The translations under genes were made by a program, and so were the position numbers. DNA of 64,000 nucleotides, taken from Lachnospiraceae bacterium (GTDB lineage Bacteria; Bacillota; Clostridia; Lachnospirales; Lachnospiraceae). Location: positions 1 to 64,000 of the forward strand of contig CAJTFW010000002.1 of the NCBI GenBank assembly GCA_910575445.1. Direction: 5' to 3'. Positions within the stretch are counted from its first letter, which is position 1. Each line of letters opens with the position of its first letter. Under the pieces are notes generated by a model. The model worked only from the letters and a program-made list of their open reading frames with translations, was not told where the DNA came from and made no database searches. Below are positions 48,840 through 58,867 of the stretch, one piece after another.

Positions 48840-48890
48840 AAGGTATTATCTAATAAGGGATGAATTTTTCTTATTAGATAATATCTTTTA
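48840..48890. terminator. Bidirectional terminator between converging blocks
   Basis: AAGGTATTATCTAATAAG pairs with CTTATTAGATAATATCTT over 18 bases around a 12-base loop, with T runs on both sides. It divides the forward block from the reverse AT-rich block. Confidence 0.92.
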
Positions 48891-48923
48891 TTTTATAATC
48901 CTAAAAATTTAACTAATATATTT

Positions 48924-50441
48924 CTATTTATGTAATATTTTCATCATCATTTGCATTTCTTTTGAATAAAAAAATACAATAAATATAACTACACAAACTA
49001 TAATTTCACATATAATTCCGCCTATAATAAGTTGTAAAAACATATTTTGTATATGTAAGTATTTGTATAATATTGATAATATTAGCACTAATATAATTGT
49101 TACTAATATATAGCTTATATTTTTTGTCCAATAAATAATATAAGATTTATATCCAAGATTTAAGCATTGTTTGTATACAATAATGCTACGACCAATCCAG
49201 AAAATTAGTTGACTTATAACAGTACCAACTAGTACTCCTGTAATTCCTATATAATTTACAAGAATCAAAGAAATTGTAATATTACATAACGCGCCTAATA
49301 CTTCAATATATTTATCAGTTTTAAATAATCCAGCACTATTTATAAAATCCATAGTTGAGCTGTGTACTAAATGGATATAAAAATCTATACAAATAAGAAA
49401 CACTATATGATTATTAAGAAGCATGTTCTTCCCAATCCACCAAAAAATAAAATCATCAATTAATATAAATGTTGGTATGACAATTATGGATGCGATTAGA
49501 TATCTTACAAATGTATTGAGAAAAAAGATATCTTCTCGTTTTTGACCATCATTTTCATCTAATAAAAAGTTTCCTAAAATAGGAACAATAGGAGAAAACA
49601 TGCTTTTTGTAAGTGCTTTTAAACATGTCATAATCATTGTATAATTTGTAAAATATCCAACACTAACTGTGGAAACAAATGAGGATATAACCAAATTATC
49701 TGTAGAATTATATACAAAACTTGCAATTCTACTTGCGAAAATATTTTTTACATCTAACAATAATTGTTTGAGTCTTTGATAATCTATTTTTGTGTTTTTT
49801 AGATAAGAATAATGAACAGAACAATAAAAATGAACAACAATATTAGAACTGTATGTTTGAAGAACCTTTAAAATTAAATATCCCATGTAACTTTTAAAAT
49901 ATACAATTGCTAAACATTGAAGTAAATTAAAAATGATTGAAAATATTAAGTCCCAAATTTTAGAAATATACTCTTTTTGATCTACATATAATAAAGTCCT
50001 CTTATATGCCCAAAAATAAGTACAGACAAATGCAAATGCCTGAATTACAAAATAAATATATGTAATATAAGTTATATCTATCCCTGTGACTATATATTTT
50101 AAAAGAGGGATAGTCAAGAGCGTGGCAACTATAAAAAATACTCCGACACATCTGTATATGATTTTTAAGATATTTATGATTGAATTAACTTCTTCAAAAT
50201 TTTTATCGTGAAGAGGTTTATAAAGATTAAATACGATTGCAGTTTGAAAGCCTAATTCAGCTAATGATAATGTAGTAAAAATAGAAGCAAAAGTATTATT
50301 TAACCCTAGGAGTTCTATACCAATATATTTTATAAATAAACTTCTTGTTATAAAAGTAAAAGGTATTGTAATAATTTGACTGATAAAACTCATCGAGGAA
50401 TTTTTTATAACTACTTTTTTTTTGCTGCCATTTGTTCCCAT
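48924..50441 (-). CDS. Wzx-like polysaccharide flippase
   Basis: A 505-residue membrane protein with about twelve to fourteen hydrophobic segments, of the polysaccharide transporter/MATE-like fold. The segment FTFITRSLFIKYIGIELLGLN near the N terminus is typical of Wzx proteins in Gram-positive capsule clusters. It should move the lipid-linked repeat unit across the membrane. The ATG overlaps the stop of the preceding gene (TAATG), with GGGAG upstream; an alternative start lies 21 bases earlier. Base composition is strongly AT-rich, unlike the rest of the window. Confidence 0.88.
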   Translation of the reverse strand: MGTNGSKKKVVIKNSSMSFISQIITIPFTFITRSLFIKYIGIELLGLNNTFASIFTTLSLAELGFQTAIVFNLYKPLHDKNFEEVNSIINILKIIYRCVGVFFIVATLLTIPLLKYIVTGIDITYITYIYFVIQAFAFVCTYFWAYKRTLLYVDQKEYISKIWDLIFSIIFNLLQCLAIVYFKSYMGYLILKVLQTYSSNIVVHFYCSVHYSYLKNTKIDYQRLKQLLLDVKNIFASRIASFVYNSTDNLVISSFVSTVSVGYFTNYTMIMTCLKALTKSMFSPIVPILGNFLLDENDGQKREDIFFLNTFVRYLIASIIVIPTFILIDDFIFWWIGKNMLLNNHIVFLICIDFYIHLVHSSTMDFINSAGLFKTDKYIEVLGALCNITISLILVNYIGITGVLVGTVISQLIFWIGRSIIVYKQCLNLGYKSYIIYWTKNISYILVTIILVLILSILYKYLHIQNMFLQLIIGGIICEIIVCVVIFIVFFYSKEMQMMMKILHK

Positions 50442-51351
50442 TATACCAAAATAATCTCCCATTCTTTAAAATATAACTCTTTAGCATCCTGTTTTTTATT
50501 CCAAATACTCGGAGCAACCACAATTTTATTTTTACTTAGGGACAAATATTGTGCCCACCAGCTAAATGTGCTATTAGAAATAATAAAATGTTTACAGGAA
50601 CACATTAAACGAAAATCGTCTAAATCACTATGACATTCTTTAATTATTAAATTTATATATTTTACAGAAATATCAAATGTGTGGTGATGTTTTATCCATA
50701 AAGCGTCATTTGCAGAGTTGGTAAAAATATAAAATACTAGATTTTTTATTTTCTCTTTGATTTTAGCAATTGTAGAGTTATAATATAAATCATTACATAC
50801 TAATAAAGAATCTTTATATTGTTCAGATAGGTAATCTCCTCTTCGCCAATGAATACATATTGATTCTTCAGACGTTATTTTATCTAATAATTTAGCAATT
50901 TCTTGGGGGGGAATTAATGTAAAGTCGTTTCTTAATATTGGTAATATTTCATCAAAGTATTTATGGGCTTGAAATAGCCCATTAATCGTTATATTTTTGC
51001 TGAATAATATCTTATCAAAAGGATAATATTCAAAATATCCTTCGGGAGAAAATATTCCATGCTTTACTAATTCTTTATATGTTTTTTCTTTATTGTAGCC
51101 CTTATGATAAATCCATTTTTTCTTAAATTTATAAATTAATTTGGCAAAGATAGTCTTCTTGTATTTTATATTATTTGTTAGATTAAATTGATTAAGACAA
51201 TATTCTCTTTTGGTTGCTAGTGTTTTTCTGTACTTATACTTTCCTAGATCACATATAATATCCATTTATATTTTATTTGTAATCTTCTTGCAATAGCATA
51301 TTGGAACATCTGATTACCCATTCCACCATTGTTCATAAACAAATATATCAT
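50441..51351 (-). pseudogene. Frameshifted GT11 fucosyltransferase
   Basis: Two frames together make one GT11 protein. The 5' part (ATG at 51351, after AAAGGAG) encodes MIYLFMNNGGMGNQMFQYAI and then stops at about 51245. The rest begins in another frame near 51265 (MDIICDLGKYKYRK) and carries HWRRGDYL and ISNSTFSWWAQYLS, which are intact GT11 motifs. Loss of one base in the A-rich stretch around 51262-51280 explains the break. It may be an inactive gene, a phase-variable one, a programmed slip, or an assembly error. The downstream frame alone lacks the N-terminal acceptor loop. Confidence 0.85.
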
Positions 51352-51369
51352 ATTTATTTAACTCCTTTT

Positions 51370-52344
51370 TTATGCAATTGCATCAATATATACCCCCCCC
51401 CGATAAACAGCAGAGTTTGTTTGTGCAAATGTAAAGGCGGCATTGTATGATAATGCATTATTACTTAAGTAGCTATCACATAAGCTAGAAAATTCCTCAT
51501 ATGTATTAACATTATCAATTAAATTAATTAATCCAGTAATTTCAAGTTCAGGTTTTACAACATTTGATGTTCTGGCTAAAATATGACAACGACACATGAT
51601 ACTTTCATACCATCTTGCTGTAAGAAAATCAATATTATCTCCAAAATCTCTTGTATGTTCAGTTAAAGGAGTTGAGCAAAGACATATTTTACTGTTTAGA
51701 AGATAATTTATAAATTCTTCTCTTGTTTGCAGAATTCCTATTTCTGTTTGGATTGAATTTGAATATTTTATCATACATTTACTAGAGTCATTAGTTCTGA
51801 AAATATAAGATATACCATGATGATTGTCTACATATTTTTTTGCGAAATCATGTAAAACTGGATTTCTGCGTCCAAACTGAATAATTGAACTTTGTTTTTC
51901 TATAGTTTCTTGTAAATACCTATCTGATGCCATTTGAGGAATATAACATACTTTACAATCAGGATATTTTTTAACTAAAGCTTCTTTTAGACTTATAGCA
52001 GTAACCCAAAAAATAGGTAAATTTTTAGTGATTCTATATACCTCATCAATTTCATCAAGTGTTACATCTAAAAGGATTGGAATAACATTTGGTGTGTACC
52101 AAGCTAGTATTCTAAGAAGATCAATATTCATAGCGAAGAAAAGTAAAATATCTTTATTTTGATTCCATGATATTGCTTTTGGAAATCTTATTTTTCTTAG
52201 TAATCTTGCAAAGGGATGTGCTTTGTAAGAATCCATAAATAATAGGGGAATATTATATTTTTCACTTATATCGTCTTCCCATTCATAAACAGTTTGGCGA
52301 CTAATTCCTTGATTATATTTGCGTTCAGTTAATATTTTTATCAT
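51370..52344 (-). CDS. Putative glycosyltransferase with a G9 tract
   Basis: A 324-residue protein with a GT-B-like layout. LARTSNVVKPELEI and FGDNIDFLTARWYESIMCRCHIL resemble the donor domain of glycosyltransferases that act in polysaccharide clusters, though no family is assigned with certainty. Nine consecutive G (plus-strand C at 51393-51401) encode YRGGVY close to the C terminus, so a change in tract length would only alter the last eight residues and the distance to the next gene. It overlaps the polymerase gene by 20 bases. AAAGGTC precedes the ATG. Confidence 0.7.
   Translation of the reverse strand: MIKILTERKYNQGISRQTVYEWEDDISEKYNIPLLFMDSYKAHPFARLLRKIRFPKAISWNQNKDILLFFAMNIDLLRILAWYTPNVIPILLDVTLDEIDEVYRITKNLPIFWVTAISLKEALVKKYPDCKVCYIPQMASDRYLQETIEKQSSIIQFGRRNPVLHDFAKKYVDNHHGISYIFRTNDSSKCMIKYSNSIQTEIGILQTREEFINYLLNSKICLCSTPLTEHTRDFGDNIDFLTARWYESIMCRCHILARTSNVVKPELEITGLINLIDNVNTYEEFSSLCDSYLSNNALSYNAAFTFAQTNSAVYRGGVYIDAIA
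51393..51401. repeat. Nine-base homopolymer tract
   Basis: Nine C on the plus strand (G on the coding strand) stand in the last codons of the gene at 51370-52344. In this AT-rich region such a run is exceptional and prone to slippage. Confidence 0.95.
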
Positions 52345-53467
52345 ATATTTTTTGACCTTTATTTATGTAATATATACTCAAAAGGTAAGACCCACCAACT
52401 AAAAAACAAAAATTATTTTCAATTCTAAAAAAATTATTTTCAATAAATCCACTTAATGAAATTGCCATAAATGCAAGTAACATTTTAATATCTTTATGCT
52501 TATAGAATTGATATTGTATGTTAATACAAAAAATAACTAATATTATAAATGGGATTAATCCATTTATAAGCAAGATTCTAGCATAACTATTATCAATCCC
52601 TACAAGATTAGTATTAAGAACCTTTTGACCCAATAAAGTTATTCCTTGTATTTGATATATTGTATCTATTGCACTAAATCTAAAGCTTAATATATAATCT
52701 AAAGTATTTAGCAGAAAGTTTTCTTTACTAAAAAATACACTAACATAAATAGTGAATAATATTATGGTAATAAACATAAATAAACTAATATCCCATATCA
52801 TTTTCAAACGAATCTTGTAACTAATAAAAGTTTTTATTATAAATGTAATTATTATAAAAAAGGAAAGTACTGCTGTAGCCATTCGACAGTCTGCGGGATA
52901 TAATAGCAAAACTCCAATTATTTCACATATAAATAATTCTAAATTTTTGATTTTATTCCATCTATTAGATATATAACATATCATAATTGTTAAAATTTCA
53001 TTGCCAAAACCATTAGGGTGCGAAAATCCAAATGAATTTCTTTGAATGATTCCTCTATGCATAATATTTATATCTGTGAAATTAATTAATGCAAAAATTA
53101 AAGCTAACAAAGTCACTAGAATATGTGCTTTGAAATAAACTGAAATAATTTTTTTAGTATCTATTTTGTTGGATGCTACAACAAATAATAAGATTCCTAT
53201 AAGTACTAACTCACCAGATTCTTTTACACTAATAAATAAAAACATTGCAGTTATTAATATAAGGACAATTTTCTTTCTGTTTAAATTATCCCATAGAATT
53301 AATAAACATAACAATAAATATATTATAAGACGACCAAAAGAATAAATATATGTTCCAATGTCTCCTAAAGTGGCATTTAGAGTTGTTCTTCCAAATAGAA
53401 TAGAAATTAAAATCCAGCTAAATAAGCAAATATTATATAATTTATTTCTTTTTAATTTGAAATTCAT
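52325..53467 (-). CDS. Wzy-like O-antigen/capsule polymerase
   Basis: A 380-residue integral membrane protein with about ten to eleven hydrophobic segments, no soluble domain, and a long external loop near residues 255-300 (FRFSAIDTIYQIQGITLLG). Topology, size and place between glycosyltransferases and flippase fit a Wzy polymerase that joins repeat units outside the membrane. Sequence similarity cannot be judged because Wzy proteins are very diverse. It overlaps both neighbours. Confidence 0.78.
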   Translation of the reverse strand: MNFKLKRNKLYNICLFSWILISILFGRTTLNATLGDIGTYIYSFGRLIIYLLLCLLILWDNLNRKKIVLILITAMFLFISVKESGELVLIGILLFVVASNKIDTKKIISVYFKAHILVTLLALIFALINFTDINIMHRGIIQRNSFGFSHPNGFGNEILTIMICYISNRWNKIKNLELFICEIIGVLLLYPADCRMATAVLSFFIIITFIIKTFISYKIRLKMIWDISLFMFITIILFTIYVSVFFSKENFLLNTLDYILSFRFSAIDTIYQIQGITLLGQKVLNTNLVGIDNSYARILLINGLIPFIILVIFCINIQYQFYKHKDIKMLLAFMAISLSGFIENNFFRIENNFCFLVGGSYLLSIYYINKGQKIYDKNIN

Positions 53468-54380
53468 TTTGAGCTTCCATTAGTTTTCTTTTAATTTGGG
53501 GATATTGTTTTAAAATTTTATTTATTGTCTCATCATTTCTATTAGAACCAATGTTGTTAATATGTAATCCATTATTTTTTGTATTCAGCAAAGTGAAATA
53601 AGTTCTATAATATGTTTTGGATATTTTCATAACAGGTGTATTATTTAATACTTCCATTGCTTTTAACCATAAATCATCAGTCATTAGAGCTAAAGATTTT
53701 ATTTGGTCTTTATCGAAAACACAAGTGTATAAACTGTTTGGAGGATATAAAACACCACCTATTCCCACTGGCATTGCTAAAAGTTCTGGACTATCCATCT
53801 TTGTAATTCCATGTTCCCAATCTACATAATTCTTTATATTTCCCATTTTGTCTAATTTGATTCGATGAGTCCAAGTACAGCATATTGCATTAGGGTATTT
53901 TTTTGATGTTTTTATTAAGGTCTCTATTAAATATTCTGGATAAAACACATCATCATCTACTGTAATAATTGTTGCTTGTGGATGCTCTAACATTGTATAG
54001 TAATATTTTTTATGTGGATATAAATTATCACAAAATTTTATTTTTAAACCATATGGTTTTAATTCTAATAGTTTTGAGGGGAGTTCTTTTTCTCTATTTG
54101 GAAATTGTTCTTTTGCAAGCCAAAGTAAAATCTTTTTTGGTTTTACTGTTTGATGTAAAATAGTCATGATTGTTATCCATACTGTATTAATTCGCGCTGG
54201 ATAAGTAGTAAGTGATACAATTATATTTGATGAATTATCTACCCCATTTACCGGTTTTACAATTTTAGGATATAGTATGTTGACTAATAATTTATTGATT
54301 TTATAAAATATTTTTGATACATTTGGATTGGATATCTTATTTGTAAAATCATATAATGTTGATATTTTCACACTATTCAC
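53442..54380 (-). CDS. GT-A-type glycosyltransferase
   Basis: A 312-residue protein with a metal-binding DxD-type motif TVDDDVFYPEYLIETL (about residues 135-150), preceded by NIIVSLTTYPARINTVWITI, a start common in short glycosyltransferases of capsule clusters. GGVLYPPNSLY and MTDDLWLKA would form the donor and acceptor sites. Translation begins at GTG; one at 54371 with AAGGTG ahead is an alternative. It overlaps the polymerase gene by 26 bases. Donor sugar unknown. Confidence 0.8.
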   Translation of the reverse strand: MNSVKISTLYDFTNKISNPNVSKIFYKINKLLVNILYPKIVKPVNGVDNSSNIIVSLTTYPARINTVWITIMTILHQTVKPKKILLWLAKEQFPNREKELPSKLLELKPYGLKIKFCDNLYPHKKYYYTMLEHPQATIITVDDDVFYPEYLIETLIKTSKKYPNAICCTWTHRIKLDKMGNIKNYVDWEHGITKMDSPELLAMPVGIGGVLYPPNSLYTCVFDKDQIKSLALMTDDLWLKAMEVLNNTPVMKISKTYYRTYFTLLNTKNNGLHINNIGSNRNDETINKILKQYPQIKRKLMEAQNEFQIKKK

Positions 54381-54391
54381 CTTGATTTTTG

Positions 54392-55549
54392 CTATTTTAT
54401 AGATTTAGCAGAAATTTTTTTATAAGAAAACGTCTGCATTCCTTTTTCAAAAGCAATTTTTTCCATTAACTTAAATTTTTCTTTATCATTAATAACTTTT
54501 TTAATTTGACAAACCATTTCTTCCACGCTATCTTCCATTAAAAAGATTACATTTCCACCAAGATCAATATGTGTTGTTCCTTCCCAATATTTACAAATTA
54601 ATGGTTTTCCCTGACCAGCAGCTTGTTCCCAATATACAGAATGACGTCCAGGAAAAACTACAAGATTTGCAATAGCAAAATATTCATAAGATTGTGTTGA
54701 ATTTGCCCAATCGATATGTATGATTTGTTTTGCATCTACCAGTGAGTTAAATTCATTTTTTATATTGTCAGAAACAGGTCCAAAAATTAATAATTTAAGC
54801 TTATCATTATTAATTTTTTTAATGGCTTGCATTAAAAGTAATGTTTGTTTTTTCCAAATATCAATTTTTCCTCCGGTGACAATAACAAAATCATCTGTTG
54901 TATAACCGAATTTTCTTCGAGTTTCTTCTAACTTTTCTTTTTTTGAGGCATTTTTGACTTCTTCGTCATCTGCTCCCATAACAAGTAATTCGCATTTATT
55001 GGCAGGTAATTTATATATATTTCTTAAAAAATCGACTCTGGCTGGTAAAACACCATAAAATTTTTCCACACAATGGTTAGCAATAGTGGCATATTTTTTC
55101 CAGTAAAATTTATATAGAATATATTTAGAGAGCCAATTCCTTGCACTATTAGAAAAATCCGTATGACTATCAGCTAATATTCTGGTGTTTTTATGTGCTT
55201 TTTTATATGAATTTATTAATTTAATATCTCTAAACTGAAGATTGTGAATAAAAATTAAATTGGGTTTAATATTATTTAATAATTTATCTAATCCTTGGAA
55301 TTTTCCTACATAAGAGTTTATTTTATAAGGCAATTTTACTTTATAGGGTAATCTAATAATATGCACATTATTTTTATTCCAATAATCTATTTCTTTACAC
55401 TTTCTCCATTTATTATGATTCCAACAATATTCGGTAGTAAGAATAGTTACATCATGACCATCTAGAGCATGATATTTTGATAAATAATTTTCTTGATACG
55501 TAAAACCTTCAGTATATCCACCTGTTAAACATACATGTAAAATTTTCAT
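54392..55549 (-). CDS. GT4-family glycosyltransferase
   Basis: A 385-residue GT-B enzyme. KILHVCLTGGYTEGFTYQENY forms the N-terminal acceptor loop, and the C-terminal donor domain has FVIVTGGKIDIWKK and SVYWEQAAGQGKPLICKYWEG, which fits the nucleotide-binding side. The ATG is chosen over a GTG seven codons earlier, which overlaps the stop of the upstream gene. AT-rich like its neighbours. The sugar transferred is unknown. Confidence 0.82.
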   Translation of the reverse strand: MKILHVCLTGGYTEGFTYQENYLSKYHALDGHDVTILTTEYCWNHNKWRKCKEIDYWNKNNVHIIRLPYKVKLPYKINSYVGKFQGLDKLLNNIKPNLIFIHNLQFRDIKLINSYKKAHKNTRILADSHTDFSNSARNWLSKYILYKFYWKKYATIANHCVEKFYGVLPARVDFLRNIYKLPANKCELLVMGADDEEVKNASKKEKLEETRRKFGYTTDDFVIVTGGKIDIWKKQTLLLMQAIKKINNDKLKLLIFGPVSDNIKNEFNSLVDAKQIIHIDWANSTQSYEYFAIANLVVFPGRHSVYWEQAAGQGKPLICKYWEGTTHIDLGGNVIFLMEDSVEEMVCQIKKVINDKEKFKLMEKIAFEKGMQTFSYKKISAKSIK

Positions 55550-55566
55550 TATTATATTTTCTTTTC

Positions 55567-56700
55567 TCACATTATTTTTTTATAGACTTGTAATACTTGA
55601 ACCTGAAAATCTTTTTTGTATTCTTCTAATGCTAATTTTATTTTTTTCTGTTGTACTTTATATTTTTCAGAATGATTAATTATGGTTTGCTTTATAAGAG
55701 AAGCTAATGCCTGACTATCACCAGGATTACAACTTAATTCATTTAAGCAATATTGAGATTCTATAAATGTTGGCAAATTTGTTGTTAAAGGCACTTTATT
55801 TAATGATATAACTGTTGATAATACGCCACTATTACCAACTTTTATATAAGGAAAAATAACATAGTCAGTATTAATTATAAATTTAATATATTCTTCATCT
55901 GAAAGAGAACCTTCGAGAATTTTAAAGTTTTTAAAAGATTTGAGCTTTGAGAAATCAATAGAAACTTCTTTTGGTTTAAAACCAGCAACTACTAGTTCAG
56001 CCGGAAAATCTGGGCCTAATATTTCCCATGCATCTAGTAAATATTGAATTCCTTTTTCTTGTCTCATTACACCAATAAATAAAAATGATGGATAATATTT
56101 ATTTTTTTTAATAAAATGGTTATTTAATAATAAAGACAAATCAATTAATGGAAAAGGGTGATATAATATTTTATTTGCTAAAATTTTATATGTGTTTTCT
56201 AATATTGAAATTGCATTTTGAGTATGGACTATTAAATAATCAGCATAATTATAAATAGCTTTATAATTAATATTATTAGTTTCTTGAAACGGGATAACAT
56301 CATGACAAGTTACTAAAATTTTTACATTTGGAAGAATAATTTTAATTATTTTTAGTACATTATATGCATCTGGCATATTGGTTAAAGAATAATTAATAAT
56401 ATCTGGATTCCATTTTTTTAACATGTAAAACAATGTAATATTGTTCTTTTTTAATTCAAAATAACGTAATATTTTTCTAATATATCTTGATTTTAAAATT
56501 TTAATATGCAGGTTATGTTCATTTTTTTCTGTTAATGGGAAAAAAATTTTAATATAATTTTCTATCTGTAATGGATAATAAAAATTAACAAAAAATTTTT
56601 GCTCAAATTCTTCACAAAGTGCATTATCAATAGAATTTAAATATAATCCACTATTTCCAGAAGTATTATAGTAAATATGAGCCACCTTTTTTTTAAACAT
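55567..56700 (-). CDS. GT4-family glycosyltransferase
   Basis: A 377-residue GT-B enzyme. The donor domain includes FLFIGVMRQEKGIQYLLDAWE (about residue 210), VVAGFKPKE and VIFPYIKVGNSGVLSTVISL, where the usual E-x7-E is replaced by a variant seen in some capsule transferases. It overlaps the next gene's first bases. Very AT-rich with many Ile, Lys and Asn codons, in line with the transferred block. Confidence 0.82.
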   Translation of the reverse strand: MFKKKVAHIYYNTSGNSGLYLNSIDNALCEEFEQKFFVNFYYPLQIENYIKIFFPLTEKNEHNLHIKILKSRYIRKILRYFELKKNNITLFYMLKKWNPDIINYSLTNMPDAYNVLKIIKIILPNVKILVTCHDVIPFQETNNINYKAIYNYADYLIVHTQNAISILENTYKILANKILYHPFPLIDLSLLLNNHFIKKNKYYPSFLFIGVMRQEKGIQYLLDAWEILGPDFPAELVVAGFKPKEVSIDFSKLKSFKNFKILEGSLSDEEYIKFIINTDYVIFPYIKVGNSGVLSTVISLNKVPLTTNLPTFIESQYCLNELSCNPGDSQALASLIKQTIINHSEKYKVQQKKIKLALEEYKKDFQVQVLQVYKKIM

Positions 56701-56710
56701 TCATTTTTCC

Positions 56711-57286
56711 TTATAATTTTCTGATTATTTTAGCTGGATTTCCAGCAATTACACAATTGTCTTCAAATTTGCCTGACACCACAGCACCAGCACCTACCAC
56801 ACAACCATTTCCAAGAATTGTTCCTTTTAAAATAATACTATTACATCCAAGGAAACAATTATTTCCAATATAAATTTCTTTTGCAGGGATTTTTTCAGTA
56901 GCTTCTCCTCCATGTTTATCTGTAAGAAGCTGAATCCTTTCCTCTATATCAATTGGATGAAAATCATTATCCAAAATTTTACAATTCCCTCCAATTGCTG
57001 TATTATCCCCTATATAAATTCCTTTCCTTGCATAAATGGTTGCTCCAGAAATCCCAACATTATTTCCAATCATAAGCTTAGCTTCAGGTGTTCTAGTAAC
57101 AATAATTGTTTTACTATACAGCCCAACTAAATTTGATAAAAAGCTACTTTTAATAGTCACATTTTGCCCAATCTTAAGTGTTGCACCTTTTGTATTAAAG
57201 ATGACAGGTACTCCTTTTAATAGAAGTTTTTTCCCATATTCAACTTTAGTCATTTTCATAACAATTTTAAACCAATTACTGTTCAT
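56711..57286 (-). CDS. Left-handed beta-helix acetyltransferase
   Basis: A 191-residue hexapeptide-repeat protein. Regular I/V/L-G-x repeats run from about residue 35 to 185 (for example LMIGNNVGISGATIYARKG and IYIGNNCFLGCNSIILKG), with an active-site His in DNDFHPID. It resembles maltose/galactoside O-acetyltransferase and WcaF-type enzymes, and should add acetyl groups from acetyl-CoA to a sugar of the repeat unit. Its ATG overlaps the end of the preceding glycosyltransferase gene by four bases. Confidence 0.88.
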   Translation of the reverse strand: MNSNWFKIVMKMTKVEYGKKLLLKGVPVIFNTKGATLKIGQNVTIKSSFLSNLVGLYSKTIIVTRTPEAKLMIGNNVGISGATIYARKGIYIGDNTAIGGNCKILDNDFHPIDIEERIQLLTDKHGGEATEKIPAKEIYIGNNCFLGCNSIILKGTILGNGCVVGAGAVVSGKFEDNCVIAGNPAKIIRKL

Positions 57287-58569
57287 AAATTTTGTTCACA
57301 TAGATTTAAGATTTCTTTTTTATATTTTTGGATGGATATGTTACGTGTTAGATTATTAAATAGATAGTTTCTTCCATTTTTTCCCATTTCAGCCAATTTA
57401 TCAGTATGTGCATGTTCAATAAACCAACGAATATTTTGTTCCACTGCCTTATAATCACCTGGGTCTGAACATAGACCACTTTTAGTTTGTTCAATAATAC
57501 AGCGAATTTCGGTTTCCTTTTCTAATACAGCAAGTACACTTTTAGCTGTTGCTGAGATACCATAATATTTACTTGGGCAACTGACCCCCTTGATTCCTTT
57601 GGCATTTATACACCAGTGCACATCTCCAGCATTTAAGCTATAGTTTAGTACAGACTTTTTTTGATATGGTATGAATACTACATTTTCCATGTGATATTTC
57701 TGCTTATATATCTGTAATGTATCAAGAAGAGAGCCTGCTCCAACAAATACAAAAGCGACTTCTCTTCCATCGGTAGTTTTTGTTCCTGGCTTAAATTTTC
57801 TAATTATTTTAAATAGGTTTTCCAAATCGTAATAAAGACCAAGATTACCAGAATACATAAAGATAAATTTTTTTTCTAAACCATATTGTTGTTTAAAAGA
57901 AAGCACTTTCGGATGATTAACATCTAATGGATAAATCTCTGTTTCATCAATCCAGTTATTAATCATAACTGTTTTCGGTATTTTTGTATTTTGAAATCGC
58001 TTATGTATTGTTTCTATTAAGTCTCGTCCAACTGTAATAATAAGACTACTTTGTTGACAGCTGAATTTATCTGCAAACATCATTAGATTAAGCAATGGCT
58101 TATTTTGGGTGTAATTAATAGCTATAATTTGTTCTGGATTGAAATCTTGAATGTTATAAATAAATTTAGCACGCTTTATCCATTTCCCCCAAACACCAAG
58201 CAAGCCGCCTAGAATTGGCGGCTGCGAGATAGAAAAAACAACATCTACTTTTTCAATTTTAAAAGTAGCATACATTGCACCAAAAAAATAGGCTAAGATA
58301 TTGATAGCTCGGCTGAATTTATTTTTTTTATTAAACTCAGGAACTCGAATACGTAAGACCTTTACGCCATTGATTTTTTCTTCATAATATTTTTTAGTTT
58401 TATATTTTTCTTCTATGGTTCCTAAATAGCTTGGAACTACACAAAGTACAGTGATTTCAAACTGGCCTAACATGCCTTCGGCTAGTTCACGAAGAAGTTG
58501 TCCTGTAGAGGCTATATCTGGGACATAATAATGTGCATATATTAATAAGTGTTTTTTCTTATACTCCAT
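57283..58569 (-). CDS. WbuB-like GT4 glycosyltransferase, left paralogue
   Basis: A 428-residue GT-B enzyme closely related to the one at 61390-62655 across its length (shared SQPPILGG, NIQDFNPEQI/CIQDFNPEQI, SLIITVGRDL/NLIITVGRDL and GVSCPSK). The family includes WbuB/WcaI fucosamine- and fucose-type transferases. The ATG at 58569 matches the start of the paralogue; a GTG at 58605 lies in the inverted repeat. It is the first gene of the reverse block and points away from its paralogue. Confidence 0.88.
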   Translation of the reverse strand: MEYKKKHLLIYAHYYVPDIASTGQLLRELAEGMLGQFEITVLCVVPSYLGTIEEKYKTKKYYEEKINGVKVLRIRVPEFNKKNKFSRAINILAYFFGAMYATFKIEKVDVVFSISQPPILGGLLGVWGKWIKRAKFIYNIQDFNPEQIIAINYTQNKPLLNLMMFADKFSCQQSSLIITVGRDLIETIHKRFQNTKIPKTVMINNWIDETEIYPLDVNHPKVLSFKQQYGLEKKFIFMYSGNLGLYYDLENLFKIIRKFKPGTKTTDGREVAFVFVGAGSLLDTLQIYKQKYHMENVVFIPYQKKSVLNYSLNAGDVHWCINAKGIKGVSCPSKYYGISATAKSVLAVLEKETEIRCIIEQTKSGLCSDPGDYKAVEQNIRWFIEHAHTDKLAEMGKNGRNYLFNNLTRNISIQKYKKEILNLCEQNL

Positions 58570-58600
58570 GTAATATTCTCTTATATTTTCCAATAGTTTG

Positions 58601-58770
58601 TTCACTAAATCCGCCCTTTAACGAATACCTCCAAATTTCTCACTAACTTAGCATCTAACTCTATCTTTTTGACCCTTTATCTGACCCTTTAAAGCACAAA
58701 AAATAGAGCCTGATTGCCATTAAGAAATGTATTATTTTTCCATCTCTTAATAGCAAACAAACTCTATCTT
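58601..58770. repeat. Long inverted repeat, left arm
   Basis: From TTCACTAAATCCGCCCTTTA onward this stretch is the reverse complement of 60981-61151 with few changes over about 170 bases. It ends at a hairpin (AATAGAG...CTCTAT, with TTGCCATTAAGA/TCTTAATAGCAA) whose minus-strand reading gives a T run at 58700, so it is also a terminator for minus-strand transcription. Confidence 0.9.
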
Positions 58771-58867
58771 CCCTGTCTACTATCCCCATACAAATAAAAC
58801 TATAAACTTATATCCCTGTCCTCACCAAACTTTGATTTCTAACCCTAATCTCTATTACTTTAATCCT

